Assembly: GCF_028657195.3 (NCBI RefSeq)
Contig: NZ_JANCPR020000031.1
Coordinates: forward strand, 47,873-111,872
Direction of reading: 5' to 3'
From: Streptomyces iconiensis
GTDB lineage: Bacteria > Actinomycetota > Actinomycetes > Streptomycetales > Streptomycetaceae
Length of the DNA: 64,000 bases
The position numbers and the translations under genes were made by a program. Position 1 is the stretch's first letter, and each line of letters starts with the position of its first letter. This document shows, one piece after another, positions 33,031 through 41,047 of the stretch. Below the pieces are notes generated by a model that made no database searches, had not been told where the DNA came from, and saw only the letters and a list, made by a program, of their open reading frames with translations.

Positions 33031-34140
33031 AGCGTTCCGGTCTGCGTGGGCAACGACCCCGCAGTTCCGGCAGGTGAAGACGGCCTGGCCTGCCCGGTTC
33101 TTCTTGTCGGTGTGGCCGCACTCGGAGCACTGCTGCGAGGTGTAGGCCGGATCGACGAAGACCACGGGCACGCCAGCCCTGCGGGCCTTGTAGACGATGA
33201 AGTCTCCGAGCTGGGCGAAGGCCCAGGAGTGGAGGGCGACCCTCCCCCAGCCTCCGGCCGGGAGGTGCCCCCAAGGCTTGCGGAGCCGTACCCTCTGCCG
33301 GATTCCCTTGAGTTCTTCCAGGGAGATACCGGCGGAGGTGCGTTCAGCCTCGGTCACGATCGTCTTGGCGATGATGTGGTTGGTGTTGGCGGCGTGGCGC
33401 TGCTCTTTGCGGCGACGGTTCTTCAGCCGCCGCTTGGCGGACTTGGTGCCCTTGGCCTGCAACTTGCGGCGCAGGTCGAGCTGTCGCCTGCGGTGCCGGT
33501 TCAGGCCGCGCCCGGCGGCCTTGTAGCCGGTGGAGGCGGTGGCGATACCGGCGATGCCGAGGTCCACGCCGATGAACCCGTCGGGCTCGTACTGCTCAGC
33601 CTCGGGTACGTCACAGACGGCGACCAGGTAGAACACGCCGTCACGCTCGATCAGGTCGGATTCGCCCTGCCGGTGTTCCCGCAGCAGCTTGAGCGCGTCC
33701 GAGGAACACACGAACGGGATGTTCCTGATGCGCCCGGTCGTCGTCCAGATGGACACGGTCTGCGCGTCGTACTGCCAGCTCAAACACCGGTCGTCGTACG
33801 GGTGGGCAGCCTCGGGGCGGAAGAGGACCGGCTTCGTCCCGGCCCTGGTCCGGCGCTTCGACCCCGGCTTGCCGAGGTTCCCGGCCTTGATGTTGGCCTT
33901 GAGCGTCGTATACGCGTCGCGGACCTTCTTGATCGTGTGCTGGGCGGCCTGCGCCCCCAGCCCCCGCGACCTCAGCTCGGCATAGGTGTGCTTGCGCAGC
34001 TCGTATTCACGCGGGACACCGCGCTCGAACGCCACGGCCGACGCCCAGTTTGCCGCCTCGTTGACCGTGCGCAGGGTCAACGACAGCGCGGCGGCATGGT
34101 CGGCCTCCGGCATCAGCTTCACCTGTGTGACGATCTTCAC
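32956..34140 (-). CDS. tnpB: TnpB, RNA-guided nuclease of the IS200/IS605 family
   Basis: A 394-residue TnpB. The RuvC-type catalytic residues are visible: Asp in GVDLGIAGIAT, Glu in ISLEELKGI and Asp in AHADRNASRN. A four-Cys zinc finger (CSECGHTDKKN, then CRNCG) lies between the last two. The N-terminal helix-turn-helix/wedge region includes LRTVNEAANWAS. GTG 34140 is chosen because the family starts at V-K-x-x-x-Q-V-K-L-x-P; the longer frame upstream runs antisense into tnpA. TnpB is not needed for transposition but cuts the vacated donor site guided by omega RNA, helping the element persist. All key residues are intact. Confidence 0.9.
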   Translation of the reverse strand: MKIVTQVKLMPEADHAAALSLTLRTVNEAANWASAVAFERGVPREYELRKHTYAELRSRGLGAQAAQHTIKKVRDAYTTLKANIKAGNLGKPGSKRRTRAGTKPVLFRPEAAHPYDDRCLSWQYDAQTVSIWTTTGRIRNIPFVCSSDALKLLREHRQGESDLIERDGVFYLVAVCDVPEAEQYEPDGFIGVDLGIAGIATASTGYKAAGRGLNRHRRRQLDLRRKLQAKGTKSAKRRLKNRRRKEQRHAANTNHIIAKTIVTEAERTSAGISLEELKGIRQRVRLRKPWGHLPAGGWGRVALHSWAFAQLGDFIVYKARRAGVPVVFVDPAYTSQQCSECGHTDKKNRAGQAVFTCRNCGVVAHADRNASRNVARKGEAAWTAGRESRVPATP

Positions 34141-34162
34141 CGGGTGATCGTAGCATTGATCT

Positions 34163-34591
34163 ATGTCACCACGCTGGGAGCCAAACCCCGTTATCCGCAG
34201 GGGTCGTACGGTCGTCCACACCCTCCACGCGCATTTGGTCTTCACGCCCAAGTACCGGCGCGGACCATTCACGGACGAGATCCTTCGACGCTGCGAAGAA
34301 GTCATGCGCGCCGTCTGCGCCGACTTCGAAACAGAGCTGGTCGAGTTCAACGGCGAGAGCGACCACGTACACCTCCTCGTGCACTACCCGCCGAAGGTCT
34401 CCCTGTCCCGGCTGGTCGGCTCACTCAAGGGCGTGTCCGCCCGCAGGCTCCGCCAGGAGTACCCCGGCCACATCCGCAAGTACCTGTGGGGCGAACACTT
34501 CTGGTCACCCTCGTACTTCGCCGCATCGTGCGGGGGCGCACCCCTGTCGACCATCAAGGAGTACATCGGGAACCAGAAGCATCCCGACTGA
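34163..34591 (+). CDS. tnpA: TnpA, Y1 HUH-family transposase of IS200/IS605
   Basis: A 142-residue transposase. The HUH metal motif is in SDHVHLLV and the catalytic Tyr in TIKEYIGNQ. VFTPKYRRGPF and YLWGEHFWSPSYF are family landmarks. It cuts and rejoins single-stranded DNA as a dimer at the element's hairpin ends. It is divergent from tnpB with 22 bases between the starts. Length and residues are normal, so it is probably functional. Confidence 0.92.
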   Translation: MSPRWEPNPVIRRGRTVVHTLHAHLVFTPKYRRGPFTDEILRRCEEVMRAVCADFETELVEFNGESDHVHLLVHYPPKVSLSRLVGSLKGVSARRLRQEYPGHIRKYLWGEHFWSPSYFAASCGGAPLSTIKEYIGNQKHPD

Positions 34592-34651
34592 GGTCAACAG
34601 TGCGCACCCGTGCTCCACTGCGAGTCAGAACAGTCCAGAGAAGCGCTTCCT

Positions 34652-34671
34652 CCCGGGCGTGAACGCCCGGG
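34652..34671. repeat. Left-end hairpin of the IS element
   Basis: CCCGGGCG-TGAA-CGCCCGGG is a perfect 8-base-pair stem with a four-base loop, 61 bases after the tnpA stop. On the minus strand its loop is TTCA, as at the other end. Confidence 0.75.
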
Positions 34672-34705
34672 GTTCCGCACTAGATCATGCTGAAGAAGGC
34701 GTGCT

Positions 34706-34772
34706 CCTCGTCGCCGGACGCGAACACGGACGCCGACGCGGACGCCGACGTGGACCCGGACGCCGACGTGGA
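34706..34772. repeat. GACGCCGACGYGGAC hexamer-based tandem repeat
   Basis: Degenerate copies of GACGCCGACGTG lie between the IS element and the membrane protein gene. A 32-codon acidic frame (34687-34785) runs through it but is explained by the repeat. Confidence 0.75.
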
Positions 34773-34781
34773 CGGTGAAGG

Positions 34782-35371
34782 GTGATCTGGTGGCTGAAGG
34801 CCCGCCGCGCGCCCACCCTGCTGCTGGCCTCCTACGGCACGTTCGTCGTCCTGGTGCTGCTGTTCCAGGGCGTGGTGGCCGGCCTGCCTTCCCTCCTCGC
34901 AGGAGGCGACAACCCCGTAGTGGCCACGTTGATGGCGCCCGTACCTCTGTGCGTGGCACTGCTGGTGTCCTTGGACTCCCCCGTCTGCACTCCGCCGAGG
35001 ACACCGGCGTCCGGCGGGTACGGGTCATGGATGCCGGGCTGGTACTGACGGTGGTCGCCGCGGCAGTGCTGGCCGGCCTCGTCATCGGCTCTCTTCTCGA
35101 TTCGCCCAGCGCGCTGGCGGTGGGCCGCAACACCTGTTTCCTGGTGGGCCTGATGCTCTGCGCGCGCCCGCTCATGGGGGCGCCCGCGGTCATGGCTCCC
35201 GTCGTGTGGCTGCTCGCGGTGATGCTCTTCGGCTTCGGCCAGGGGCACCCCTACTTCTGGAGCGTGCTCCCCCGTGCCAACGGCGACCCGATCGCCCTCA
35301 CCGCAGCCGCCGTGGCACTCGCCGGCGGCCTGACGTGCCAGCTCACCCTCCGTCCGCGAGCCGCCTCCTGA
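34782..35371 (+). pseudogene. Frameshifted multi-pass membrane protein (ABC transporter partner)
   Basis: GTG 34782 begins a hydrophobic protein (TLLLASYGTFVVLVLLFQGV and further helices) that runs into a different, non-hydrophobic sequence after LLVSLDS near 34980. The -1 frame from there reads RLHSAEDTGVRRVRVMDAGL and continues with more transmembrane helices to a stop at 35371. Adding one C to the run CCCCC at 34978-34982 joins both parts into one protein of about 197 residues with roughly six helices. It is probably the membrane subunit for the ABC ATPase 28 bases downstream. It is a true mutation, a phase-variable run or a sequencing error. Confidence 0.7.
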
Positions 35372-35399
35372 CCGCCGGGCAAGAACGGAAGAAGACCCC

Positions 35400-36140
35400 A
35401 TGCCCCTCGAACTGTCCTCCTGCACCTACTCCTACCGCCCCTGGTCAGCGCCCGTTCTCAGCAGCCTCGACTACTCCCTCGCGCCCGGACTGACCATCCT
35501 GCTCGGGCCCAACGGTGCCGGGAAGTCCACCCTTTTGCGCCTCGCCGCCGCGGTGACCTACCCCCGTACCGGAACGGTCACCTACGAAGGCACCTGCTCG
35601 CGCAGCCGGGCCTACAGGGCTTCGGTGGGGTGGATGCCGCAGCAGATCACGGCCATGGCCGGGCTCACCGCACGGGAACAAGTCGCCTACAGCGGCTGGC
35701 TGAAGGGCATGAACAAACGCGAAGCATGGGACTCGGCCGCACAGGCACTCTCCCGCGTCGACCTGCTCCCGCAAGCCGACATCAGGACCAAGCAGCTCTC
35801 CGGCGGCCAACTCCGCCGTGTCGGAGTCGCCTCCGCCCTCGTCCACGGCGTACGCGTCCTTCTCCTGGACGAACCCACCGCCGGCCTGGACCCCAGGCAG
35901 CGCCGGGTATTCCGCGACGTCCTGGCATCCTTCGCGGACGACGTCCACGTTCTGCTCTCCACCCACGACGTCACCGACCTGGCCGAAGAGTGCGATCAGG
36001 TCACCGTGTTGGACGCCGGGCGCATCGTCTTCACCGGCGAGACGCACGACTTCCTCGGCCACGCGCCCGCCGGTACCACTCCCGGCCGTCTGGCCGAGGC
36101 GGCCTACTCCGCACTCAGCGACACCGACGCGTACCTGTAG
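35400..36140 (+). CDS. ABC transporter ATP-binding protein
   Basis: A 246-residue ATPase: Walker A LLGPNGAGKSTLL, Q-loop WMPQQ, signature LSGGQLRRVG, Walker B VLLLDEPTAGLD and the switch His in LLSTHDVTD. The arrangement and short C-terminal tail (FTGETHDFLGHAP) resemble CcmA/NatA-type exporters. It energises a membrane partner; the candidate is the frameshifted protein just upstream, to which it is 28 bases downstream. Start ATG 35400 follows GGAAGAAG. The cargo is unknown. If the membrane gene is really broken, the transporter may be dead in this strain. Confidence 0.87.
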   Translation: MPLELSSCTYSYRPWSAPVLSSLDYSLAPGLTILLGPNGAGKSTLLRLAAAVTYPRTGTVTYEGTCSRSRAYRASVGWMPQQITAMAGLTAREQVAYSGWLKGMNKREAWDSAAQALSRVDLLPQADIRTKQLSGGQLRRVGVASALVHGVRVLLLDEPTAGLDPRQRRVFRDVLASFADDVHVLLSTHDVTDLAEECDQVTVLDAGRIVFTGETHDFLGHAPAGTTPGRLAEAAYSALSDTDAYL

Positions 36141-36265
36141 GCGGCACCCCCGGGCGCGTACGGCTTCTGTACGTTGCGGACGGGCTTACCCGCGTCGGTG
36201 CTGCCGGCAACACGGTCAGGCAGGCCGGCCGCGCGCAACTGGCGGCGGTCGGCCTACCTGCCTGC

Positions 36266-36532
36266 TCAGGTGTAGACGCCCCTGAACAGCACGAAGCTGA
36301 GGACCAGCCCGACGACGAGGCCGGCGATGGAGACCCCGAGCGCGGTGTTCGCGAGCCGTTCGTTCTTGGACTTGGCGACGGCGCCGCAGACGATGCCCGC
36401 GATCCCGAAGGCGGGCGGGCAGAAGACGAACGCCACAGCACCGAGCACGATTCCGACGATGCTCAGCGTGTTGGAGTCGCTGTGGCCCGACCCCGGCGGC
36501 TTGTAAGGCGGCGGCGGCCCGGAATAGGACAT
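36266..36532 (-). CDS. Small two-helix membrane protein (DUF4190-like)
   Basis: An 88-residue protein with a Pro/Tyr-rich N terminus (SYSGPPPPYKPPG) and two transmembrane helices (TLSIVGIVLGAVAFVF and GVSIAGLVVGLVLSFVLF) separated by a basic loop (AKSKNERLAN). This is the DUF4190 pattern, common in actinobacterial membrane proteins of unknown role. ATG 36532 follows a G-rich stretch. Isolated, convergent with the ABC gene. Confidence 0.75.
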   Translation of the reverse strand: MSYSGPPPPYKPPGSGHSDSNTLSIVGIVLGAVAFVFCPPAFGIAGIVCGAVAKSKNERLANTALGVSIAGLVVGLVLSFVLFRGVYT

Positions 36533-36645
36533 GACGTCGATCCCCCCATACGAATTGTCAACAACGGCTCAACGACGACACACCTTAGAGGTAGTGACGC
36601 GCTGTGAACAGTCACAGCTCCGGGGGCTGCCGCGCGCTCACCTTC

Positions 36646-37977
36646 TCACTCGTACCGGCGATGCTCGTCCGGCCTGACGGCGGCGGCGAGGGCATCGGCG
36701 AGCCGTTCCATGTCGCCCGTGACCAACTCCGAGACGGTCAGCCGCAGTCCGGGAGGTGAAGCCAGCCGGAAGCGGGCACCCGGAGCGGCGGCCCAGCCGG
36801 CCTGGAGCAGGCGGGCCACGGCGCCGGTCTCGTCGGACACGGGCACCCATACGTTCATGCCGCTGCGCCCGTACGCGGTGATGCCCCGTGCGGCCAGCCC
36901 CTCGAGCAGCGCCTCGCGCCGCCGGTCGTAGGAGCGGGCCACCTCCACGGGGTCGAAGGAGCCGTCCCGCCACAGGTGGAAGACCGCGCGCTGGAGGAGG
37001 TGGCTGACCCAGCCGGGACCGAGGCGCTGCCTGCCACGCACCCTGTCCACGGTGAGGTGGTCGCCGGTCAGTACGGCGAGGCGCAGATCGGGCCCGTACG
37101 CCTTGGCGGTGGAGCGCACCAGTGCCCAGTGCCGGGTCGCACCCGCCAGGGGGTGCAGGGCAAGGCCGACGATGCCGTGACCGTGGTCGTCCTCGACGAG
37201 CAGGGTGCCGGGGCGCGCGGCGAGCACGGCCCGCAATTCCCGGGCGCGCGGCTCCGTGACGGCGGCGCCCGTCGGGTTCTGTGCCCTGTCGGTGACGATC
37301 GCGGCGCGTGCTCCCTGGGCCAGCGCGCGTTCCAACTCGCCCGGCAGCGGCCCCTCCTCGTCCACGGCGACAGGCAACGGGCGCAGCCCGAGCGCGGGGA
37401 CGAGGTCGAGCAGACTGCCCCAGCCCGGGTCCTCGACGGCGACGGTGTCGCCAGGGCGCAGGTGCGCGCCGAGGACGCGTTCGATGGCGTCGAGCGAGCC
37501 GGAGGTGACGGCCACGGGCCCCGGGGGTACGCCGTCGGCGTCCAGGGCGCTGCGGGCGAGCGCGGCGAAGTCCGGGTCGGCCGCGGGTGCGCCGTAGAGC
37601 ACGGGATGCGTGTGCGCGCTGGCCGCCGCTGCGGCGAAGGCGTCCCGGAGGGAAGGCAGCAGCGCGCGGTCGGGGTTGCCCGTCGAAATGTCGGTGACTC
37701 CCTCCGGCGCCTCGACCCTGAGCGCCTCGCGGGACGTACTCGCCGGCCTGGCCCGCACTCTGCTGCCGCGCCGCCCGGCCGTCTCGATGACTCCGCGCTC
37801 GCGCAGATTGCGGTAGGCGGCGGCGACGGTGTTGGGGTTGACGCCCAGTTCGGTCGCCAACTCCCGCAGCGGGGGCAGCACTTGGCCGGGCGGCAGCTCG
37901 CCCGAGCCGACCCCCCGCTCCACACTGGCGGCGATCTCAGCTGCGCGCCGCCCTTCGATCCTGTATTCTCCTAGCAC
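36646..37977 (-). CDS. MocR-type (GntR-HTH plus aminotransferase-like) regulator
   Basis: A 443-residue fusion. The N-terminal GntR winged helix has LPPLRELATELGVNPNTVAA and AYRNLRERGVIETAGRRGS. The C-terminal fold-type I domain keeps PLP-site features: NPTGAAV, VEDDHGHG and the Lys in RSTAKAYGPDLR. Such proteins (PdxR, GabR, TauR) sense PLP or amines and bind direct repeats. It is divergent from a PPOX protein, a frequent MocR neighbour. The GTG at 37977 has no ribosome site and lies inside an operator repeat, so the mRNA may be leaderless and self-repressed. Confidence 0.88.
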   Translation of the reverse strand: MLGEYRIEGRRAAEIAASVERGVGSGELPPGQVLPPLRELATELGVNPNTVAAAYRNLRERGVIETAGRRGSRVRARPASTSREALRVEAPEGVTDISTGNPDRALLPSLRDAFAAAAASAHTHPVLYGAPAADPDFAALARSALDADGVPPGPVAVTSGSLDAIERVLGAHLRPGDTVAVEDPGWGSLLDLVPALGLRPLPVAVDEEGPLPGELERALAQGARAAIVTDRAQNPTGAAVTEPRARELRAVLAARPGTLLVEDDHGHGIVGLALHPLAGATRHWALVRSTAKAYGPDLRLAVLTGDHLTVDRVRGRQRLGPGWVSHLLQRAVFHLWRDGSFDPVEVARSYDRRREALLEGLAARGITAYGRSGMNVWVPVSDETGAVARLLQAGWAAAPGARFRLASPPGLRLTVSELVTGDMERLADALAAAVRPDEHRRYE

Positions 37978-38008
37978 AAAAGACAGTATGCACTAGTACA
38001 AAAGATTT
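37971..38008. promoter_or_regulatory. Two direct repeats, MocR operator
   Basis: CTAGCACAAAAGACAG (37971-37986) and CTAGTACAAAAGATTT (37993-38008) are direct copies with a 22-base period, two helix turns, in the divergent promoter. Direct repeats at this kind of spacing are typical MocR sites. The first copy includes the regulator's own start codon. Confidence 0.7.
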
Positions 38009-38032
38009 CGCCAGGGGAACAGGGAGAGCACC

Positions 38033-38758
38033 GTGACCAGTCACGCGTCCACCGGACAGGCAGCACCGACCGGCACCGCAGCCGGCGGTTCCTCCTCCTA
38101 CGCCCGCACCTCGCGCACCACACCCTCTCGGTCCCGCGAACGCGTCGCGTACGACCGGGAGTTGGTGCACTCGATCCTCGACGACGACTACGTCTGCCAC
38201 CTCGGCTTCGTCCGCGACGGCCTCCCCGCGGTGCTGCCGACGCTCTACGCGCGCGTGGACGAGCACCTCTACGTGCACGGCTCGACGGGCTCGCGCCCGC
38301 TGCGCGAGGCGAGCGAGTCCGACCCGGGTATGCCGGTGTGCGTGACGGTCACCCGCGTGGACGGCCTGGTGCTGGCCAAGTCCGCCTTCCACCACTCCAT
38401 CAACTACCGCACAGTGGTGGCGCACGGCATCGCCCACCAGGTCACCGACCACGAGGAGCGGCTGGCCGCACTGGACGCCATCGTCGAGTCCGTACTCGCG
38501 GGCCGCGCCGACGACTCGCGCAGGGCCAACGCCAAGGAGCTGGCGGCCACCGCCGTCCTCCGCCTCGACCTGGAGGAGGTCTCGGCCAAGACCCGTACCG
38601 GCGGCCCGAACGAGGAGCGCGAGGATCTCGAACTCCCGTACTGGAGCGGCGTCCTGCCCGTCACCCGTACGTACGGCACGCCCGCGCCCGCCGAGGAGAC
38701 GGCGCCCGGCACCCCGCTCCCCGCCTACCTCACGGCGGACCGGCTCACCCCCCGCTGA
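38033..38758 (+). CDS. PPOX/NimA-like flavin-binding protein (MocR target)
   Basis: A 241-residue pyridoxamine-oxidase-like protein: LVHSILDDDYVCHLGFVRDG, VLPTLYARVDEHLYVHGS and FHHSINYRTVVAHG are landmarks of the Pyridox_ox_2 group. It probably binds FMN or a related cofactor; the reaction is unknown. GTG 38033 follows CAGGGAGAG. It is divergent from the MocR gene and preceded by the direct repeats, so it is the likely target, perhaps linking B6 vitamer or amine levels to its expression. Confidence 0.84.
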   Translation: MTSHASTGQAAPTGTAAGGSSSYARTSRTTPSRSRERVAYDRELVHSILDDDYVCHLGFVRDGLPAVLPTLYARVDEHLYVHGSTGSRPLREASESDPGMPVCVTVTRVDGLVLAKSAFHHSINYRTVVAHGIAHQVTDHEERLAALDAIVESVLAGRADDSRRANAKELAATAVLRLDLEEVSAKTRTGGPNEEREDLELPYWSGVLPVTRTYGTPAPAEETAPGTPLPAYLTADRLTPR

Positions 38759-38887
38759 GACGTCTCACCGCACGCTGACGCCACCGCTCGCTGACCTCCC
38801 ACCGCACGCTGACGCCACCACCGCGCACTGCCGTCCACCGTGCGCTGAAGCTCACACGCGGTGAAGCCCCACCAGGCGCTGAGGGCC

Positions 38888-39937
38888 TCAGCGCGCGCCG
38901 AGGTCCTCAGCGGCGCCCTCGCGGTGGTCCCCGCCGCTCTTCCGGTCCAGGGCCGAGGAGGACACCTGTGCGGGCGCCTTGGGCGCGGAACTCTGCGCGA
39001 TGAAGGCCCCGAGCAGCACCACGGCCCCGCCCACGAGCTGTACGGCGCTCAGGTGCTCACCGAGCAGTACCCATGCGAGCACGGTCGCGATCACGGCCTC
39101 CAGGCAGGCCACCACGCCGGCGACCTGCGGCGAGAGCCGCCGGATGGAGACGACGCCGGTCAGATAGGCGGTCACCGTCGCCACCAGCACGATCCAGGCC
39201 AGCAGCAGCAGCGCGTCCACCCGCACGCCGTTCATCACGGCATCCCGCGTGAGCACGGTCCAGTCCATGTCCCAGGGGCGCGCGATCAGGGTGAGGACCA
39301 CGGCTCCCACCAGCAGCCCGTAGGCGATGACGCCGATCGGATCGGCGGAGCGCCTGCCGTCCTCGGCCGAACTGCCGTGGTCCGACAGCACGAAGTAACC
39401 GACCTGGCAGCACGCGGCGCCCAGCGCGAGCAGCAGTCCGATGCCGTCGAGGCGCAGCCCCGCCCAGACCTCGACCACGCAGCACAGTCCGCCGACGGCC
39501 AGCACGACACCCACGGCCGCCGCCCGCGTGACGGGCCGCCGCTGCACGAACCGCACCCAGCCCAGTACGAGCGCGGGCGCCAGATACTCGATCAGCAGCG
39601 CGACCCCGACCGGGATACGGGAGAGCGCCGCGAAGTAGAACGCCTGCACACCCGCGACCGCCAGCAGCCCGAACCCGAGGAGCAGCCCCGGGCGTTCGCG
39701 CAGCAGGCCGCGGTGGCGCCAGGCCAGCGGGAGCATGATGAGCGCGGCTCCCGCGACGCGGAGCCAGGTGACATGGAGGGGTTCGAGTCCTGCCTCGATC
39801 AGCGGCTTGGCCGCGACCCCCGAGCCGCCGAAGGCGAAGGCCGACAGCAGCGCGAGGGCCATCCCTGGCGTCCGGGCACGGGAGGCATCAGGTGCGGCGC
39901 CGGAAGCGCCTCCCGAGGCGGGCGAGGTGTCACGCAT
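38888..39937 (-). CDS. EamA/DMT-superfamily transporter
   Basis: A 349-residue membrane protein with ten predicted helices in two EamA repeats (first from MALALLSAFAFGGSGVAAK, second from GIGLLLALGAACCQVGYFVL). The hallmark LEAVIATVLAWVLLGEHL is in the second repeat. These proteins export or import amino acids, nucleosides or other metabolites; the substrate is not inferable. ATG 39937 is chosen from family length. The C-terminal 35 residues are hydrophilic. The 129-base gap to the previous gene holds CACCGCACGCTGACGCCACC twice. Confidence 0.87.
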   Translation of the reverse strand: MRDTSPASGGASGAAPDASRARTPGMALALLSAFAFGGSGVAAKPLIEAGLEPLHVTWLRVAGAALIMLPLAWRHRGLLRERPGLLLGFGLLAVAGVQAFYFAALSRIPVGVALLIEYLAPALVLGWVRFVQRRPVTRAAAVGVVLAVGGLCCVVEVWAGLRLDGIGLLLALGAACCQVGYFVLSDHGSSAEDGRRSADPIGVIAYGLLVGAVVLTLIARPWDMDWTVLTRDAVMNGVRVDALLLLAWIVLVATVTAYLTGVVSIRRLSPQVAGVVACLEAVIATVLAWVLLGEHLSAVQLVGGAVVLLGAFIAQSSAPKAPAQVSSSALDRKSGGDHREGAAEDLGAR

Positions 39938-39968
39938 CGCCGCATCATGCCAGCACCCAACAGGGGTG

Positions 39969-40496
39969 TCACCCCTGTACGCCCCTGACACCCAGGCGAA
40001 CGGCCAGGTCATCGGTGTCCACACCGGCCCGCCGCAGCACCTCGACGCCCCGGCACTCGTCGTCGGCGACCAGCCCAGCGAACAGGTCAACGCCCTCCGC
40101 GTGCTGGTCCCCTCTCTTCCGCGCGCGCTCCCCCGCCAGTTCGAGGGCCTTCGCTGCGCTGGGCGACCAGCCGGGCACACCACCGGGCTGCTCGGAGACG
40201 GCGGGCACGGCGCCGGAGTCCTCCATGCTGCCCTGCCATGCGAGCCCGTAGCCGATGCTGCGCTGGACGAGATATCCGAGGAGCTTGCCCACCTGAGGGC
40301 TGCCGCCGTCGAGGAGTTCCCAGACCGCGCGGTCGGACTCCAGAAGGCTGTGCAGGAGGTGGGCCGTGTCGATCTGCCGGTCCCCGTCACGGGCAGCGCG
40401 GCGCCGCGCGGTCACGATCATGAAGGCCAGCGCATCGCTGACCTGCTCCTCGACTCCCGCGTCTGCTGGTTCGCTGGACGGTGTAGGGCTGTGCAC
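39969..40496 (-). CDS. Stand-alone Clp N-domain (R domain) protein
   Basis: A 175-residue protein with two Clp_N-type repeats, one around ARRRAARDGDRQIDTAHLLH and one around GERARKRGDQHAEGVDLFAG. These match the adaptor/substrate-binding domain of ClpA/ClpC without any AAA+ module. Such free N-domain proteins (ClpS/ClpC-modulator-like) may adjust substrate choice of Clp proteases or bind arginine-phosphorylated proteins; that is inference. The GTG start (40496) has a weak ribosome site. It lies 31 bases upstream of the EamA gene in the same direction. Confidence 0.78.
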   Translation of the reverse strand: MHSPTPSSEPADAGVEEQVSDALAFMIVTARRRAARDGDRQIDTAHLLHSLLESDRAVWELLDGGSPQVGKLLGYLVQRSIGYGLAWQGSMEDSGAVPAVSEQPGGVPGWSPSAAKALELAGERARKRGDQHAEGVDLFAGLVADDECRGVEVLRRAGVDTDDLAVRLGVRGVQG

Positions 40497-40713
40497 ACGA
40501 CCACCACATCACACACACCCCTCCCGGACATCAGCACCCCGTGGCATATGCAGGTCCCCCACTGGTTGGGTACGCACGTCCGACTCCTCCTCCCTGGGGA
40601 GGAGAAACAGTCACGCGAAGCACCCGATTCCGCCGCACCCGTAACCCCGACGGTGCCGTCGCGCGTCACCCCTCACAGCACTGCCCGCGCACCCCGCCAG
40701 GCCGAGGAGGCCC

Positions 40714-40941
40714 ATGGCCGTAAGCACCCAGTCCGGGCCCGGCTGCTGGATGGTGGCGCTGCCGGGGACCGACGGCAAGCAGTACGTCTACCGCGTGTAC
40801 GCGCCCTACGACGCGCTTCTTGGCGATCTGTTCTGGGCCGCCTTCCACTGCCACGACGACTCCCGCTTCCCCCGCGCGTACGACTGCTTCGACGCGGCGC
40901 GTATCTGGCGGCTGCCTTCGCCCCATGGGGGCGGCCGGTAG
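40714..40941 (+). CDS. Small conserved-looking hypothetical protein (75 aa)
   Basis: I do not recognise the family. ATG 40714 follows a strong GAGGAGG ribosome site. The product has a compact, well-mixed composition (CWMVALPGTDGKQYVYRVY, DLFWAAFHCHDDSRF) unlike the low-complexity shadow frames around it. It has three Cys and two His but no clear metal motif, and no signal peptide or membrane segment. It stands alone between a Clp N-domain gene and a lipoprotein gene. Confidence 0.6.
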   Translation: MAVSTQSGPGCWMVALPGTDGKQYVYRVYAPYDALLGDLFWAAFHCHDDSRFPRAYDCFDAARIWRLPSPHGGGR

Positions 40942-41047
40942 CTACGGGGAGTGATCGCGGTAAAACCGGGAACCTCCTCAGCAGTGCGCGGGTCCAAGCG
41001 CACAGGTACAAGCGCACATCCCCGCTCCGGCAGCACCTGGAGATCTC

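Larger units (their letters stand above)
32879..34680. mobile_element. IS200/IS605-family element (tnpA + tnpB), apparently complete
   Basis: A unit with a Y1 transposase gene (+) and a TnpB gene (-) transcribed away from each other, the IS605/IS608 layout. Subterminal hairpins lie at both ends with the same TTCA loop when read on the minus strand. The tnpB side ends in TCAA (minus strand, 32879-32882), like the right cleavage site of ISHp608. The tnpA-side boundary is near 34680 but not exactly fixed. There are no terminal inverted repeats or target duplication, as expected. Both proteins retain catalytic residues, so it may be active. Confidence 0.82.

Noticed and set aside
32956..34140. 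TnpB as a type V CRISPR effector
   Set aside because: It is 394 residues, lies inside an IS element next to tnpA, and has no array. It is TnpB, not Cas12.
34687..34785. 32-codon acidic ORF that overlaps the membrane protein start
   Set aside because: It is fully explained by the GACGCCGACGTG tandem repeat, and its ATG overlaps the reconstructed pre-insertion PPOX stop. No ribosome site of note. Not counted as a gene.
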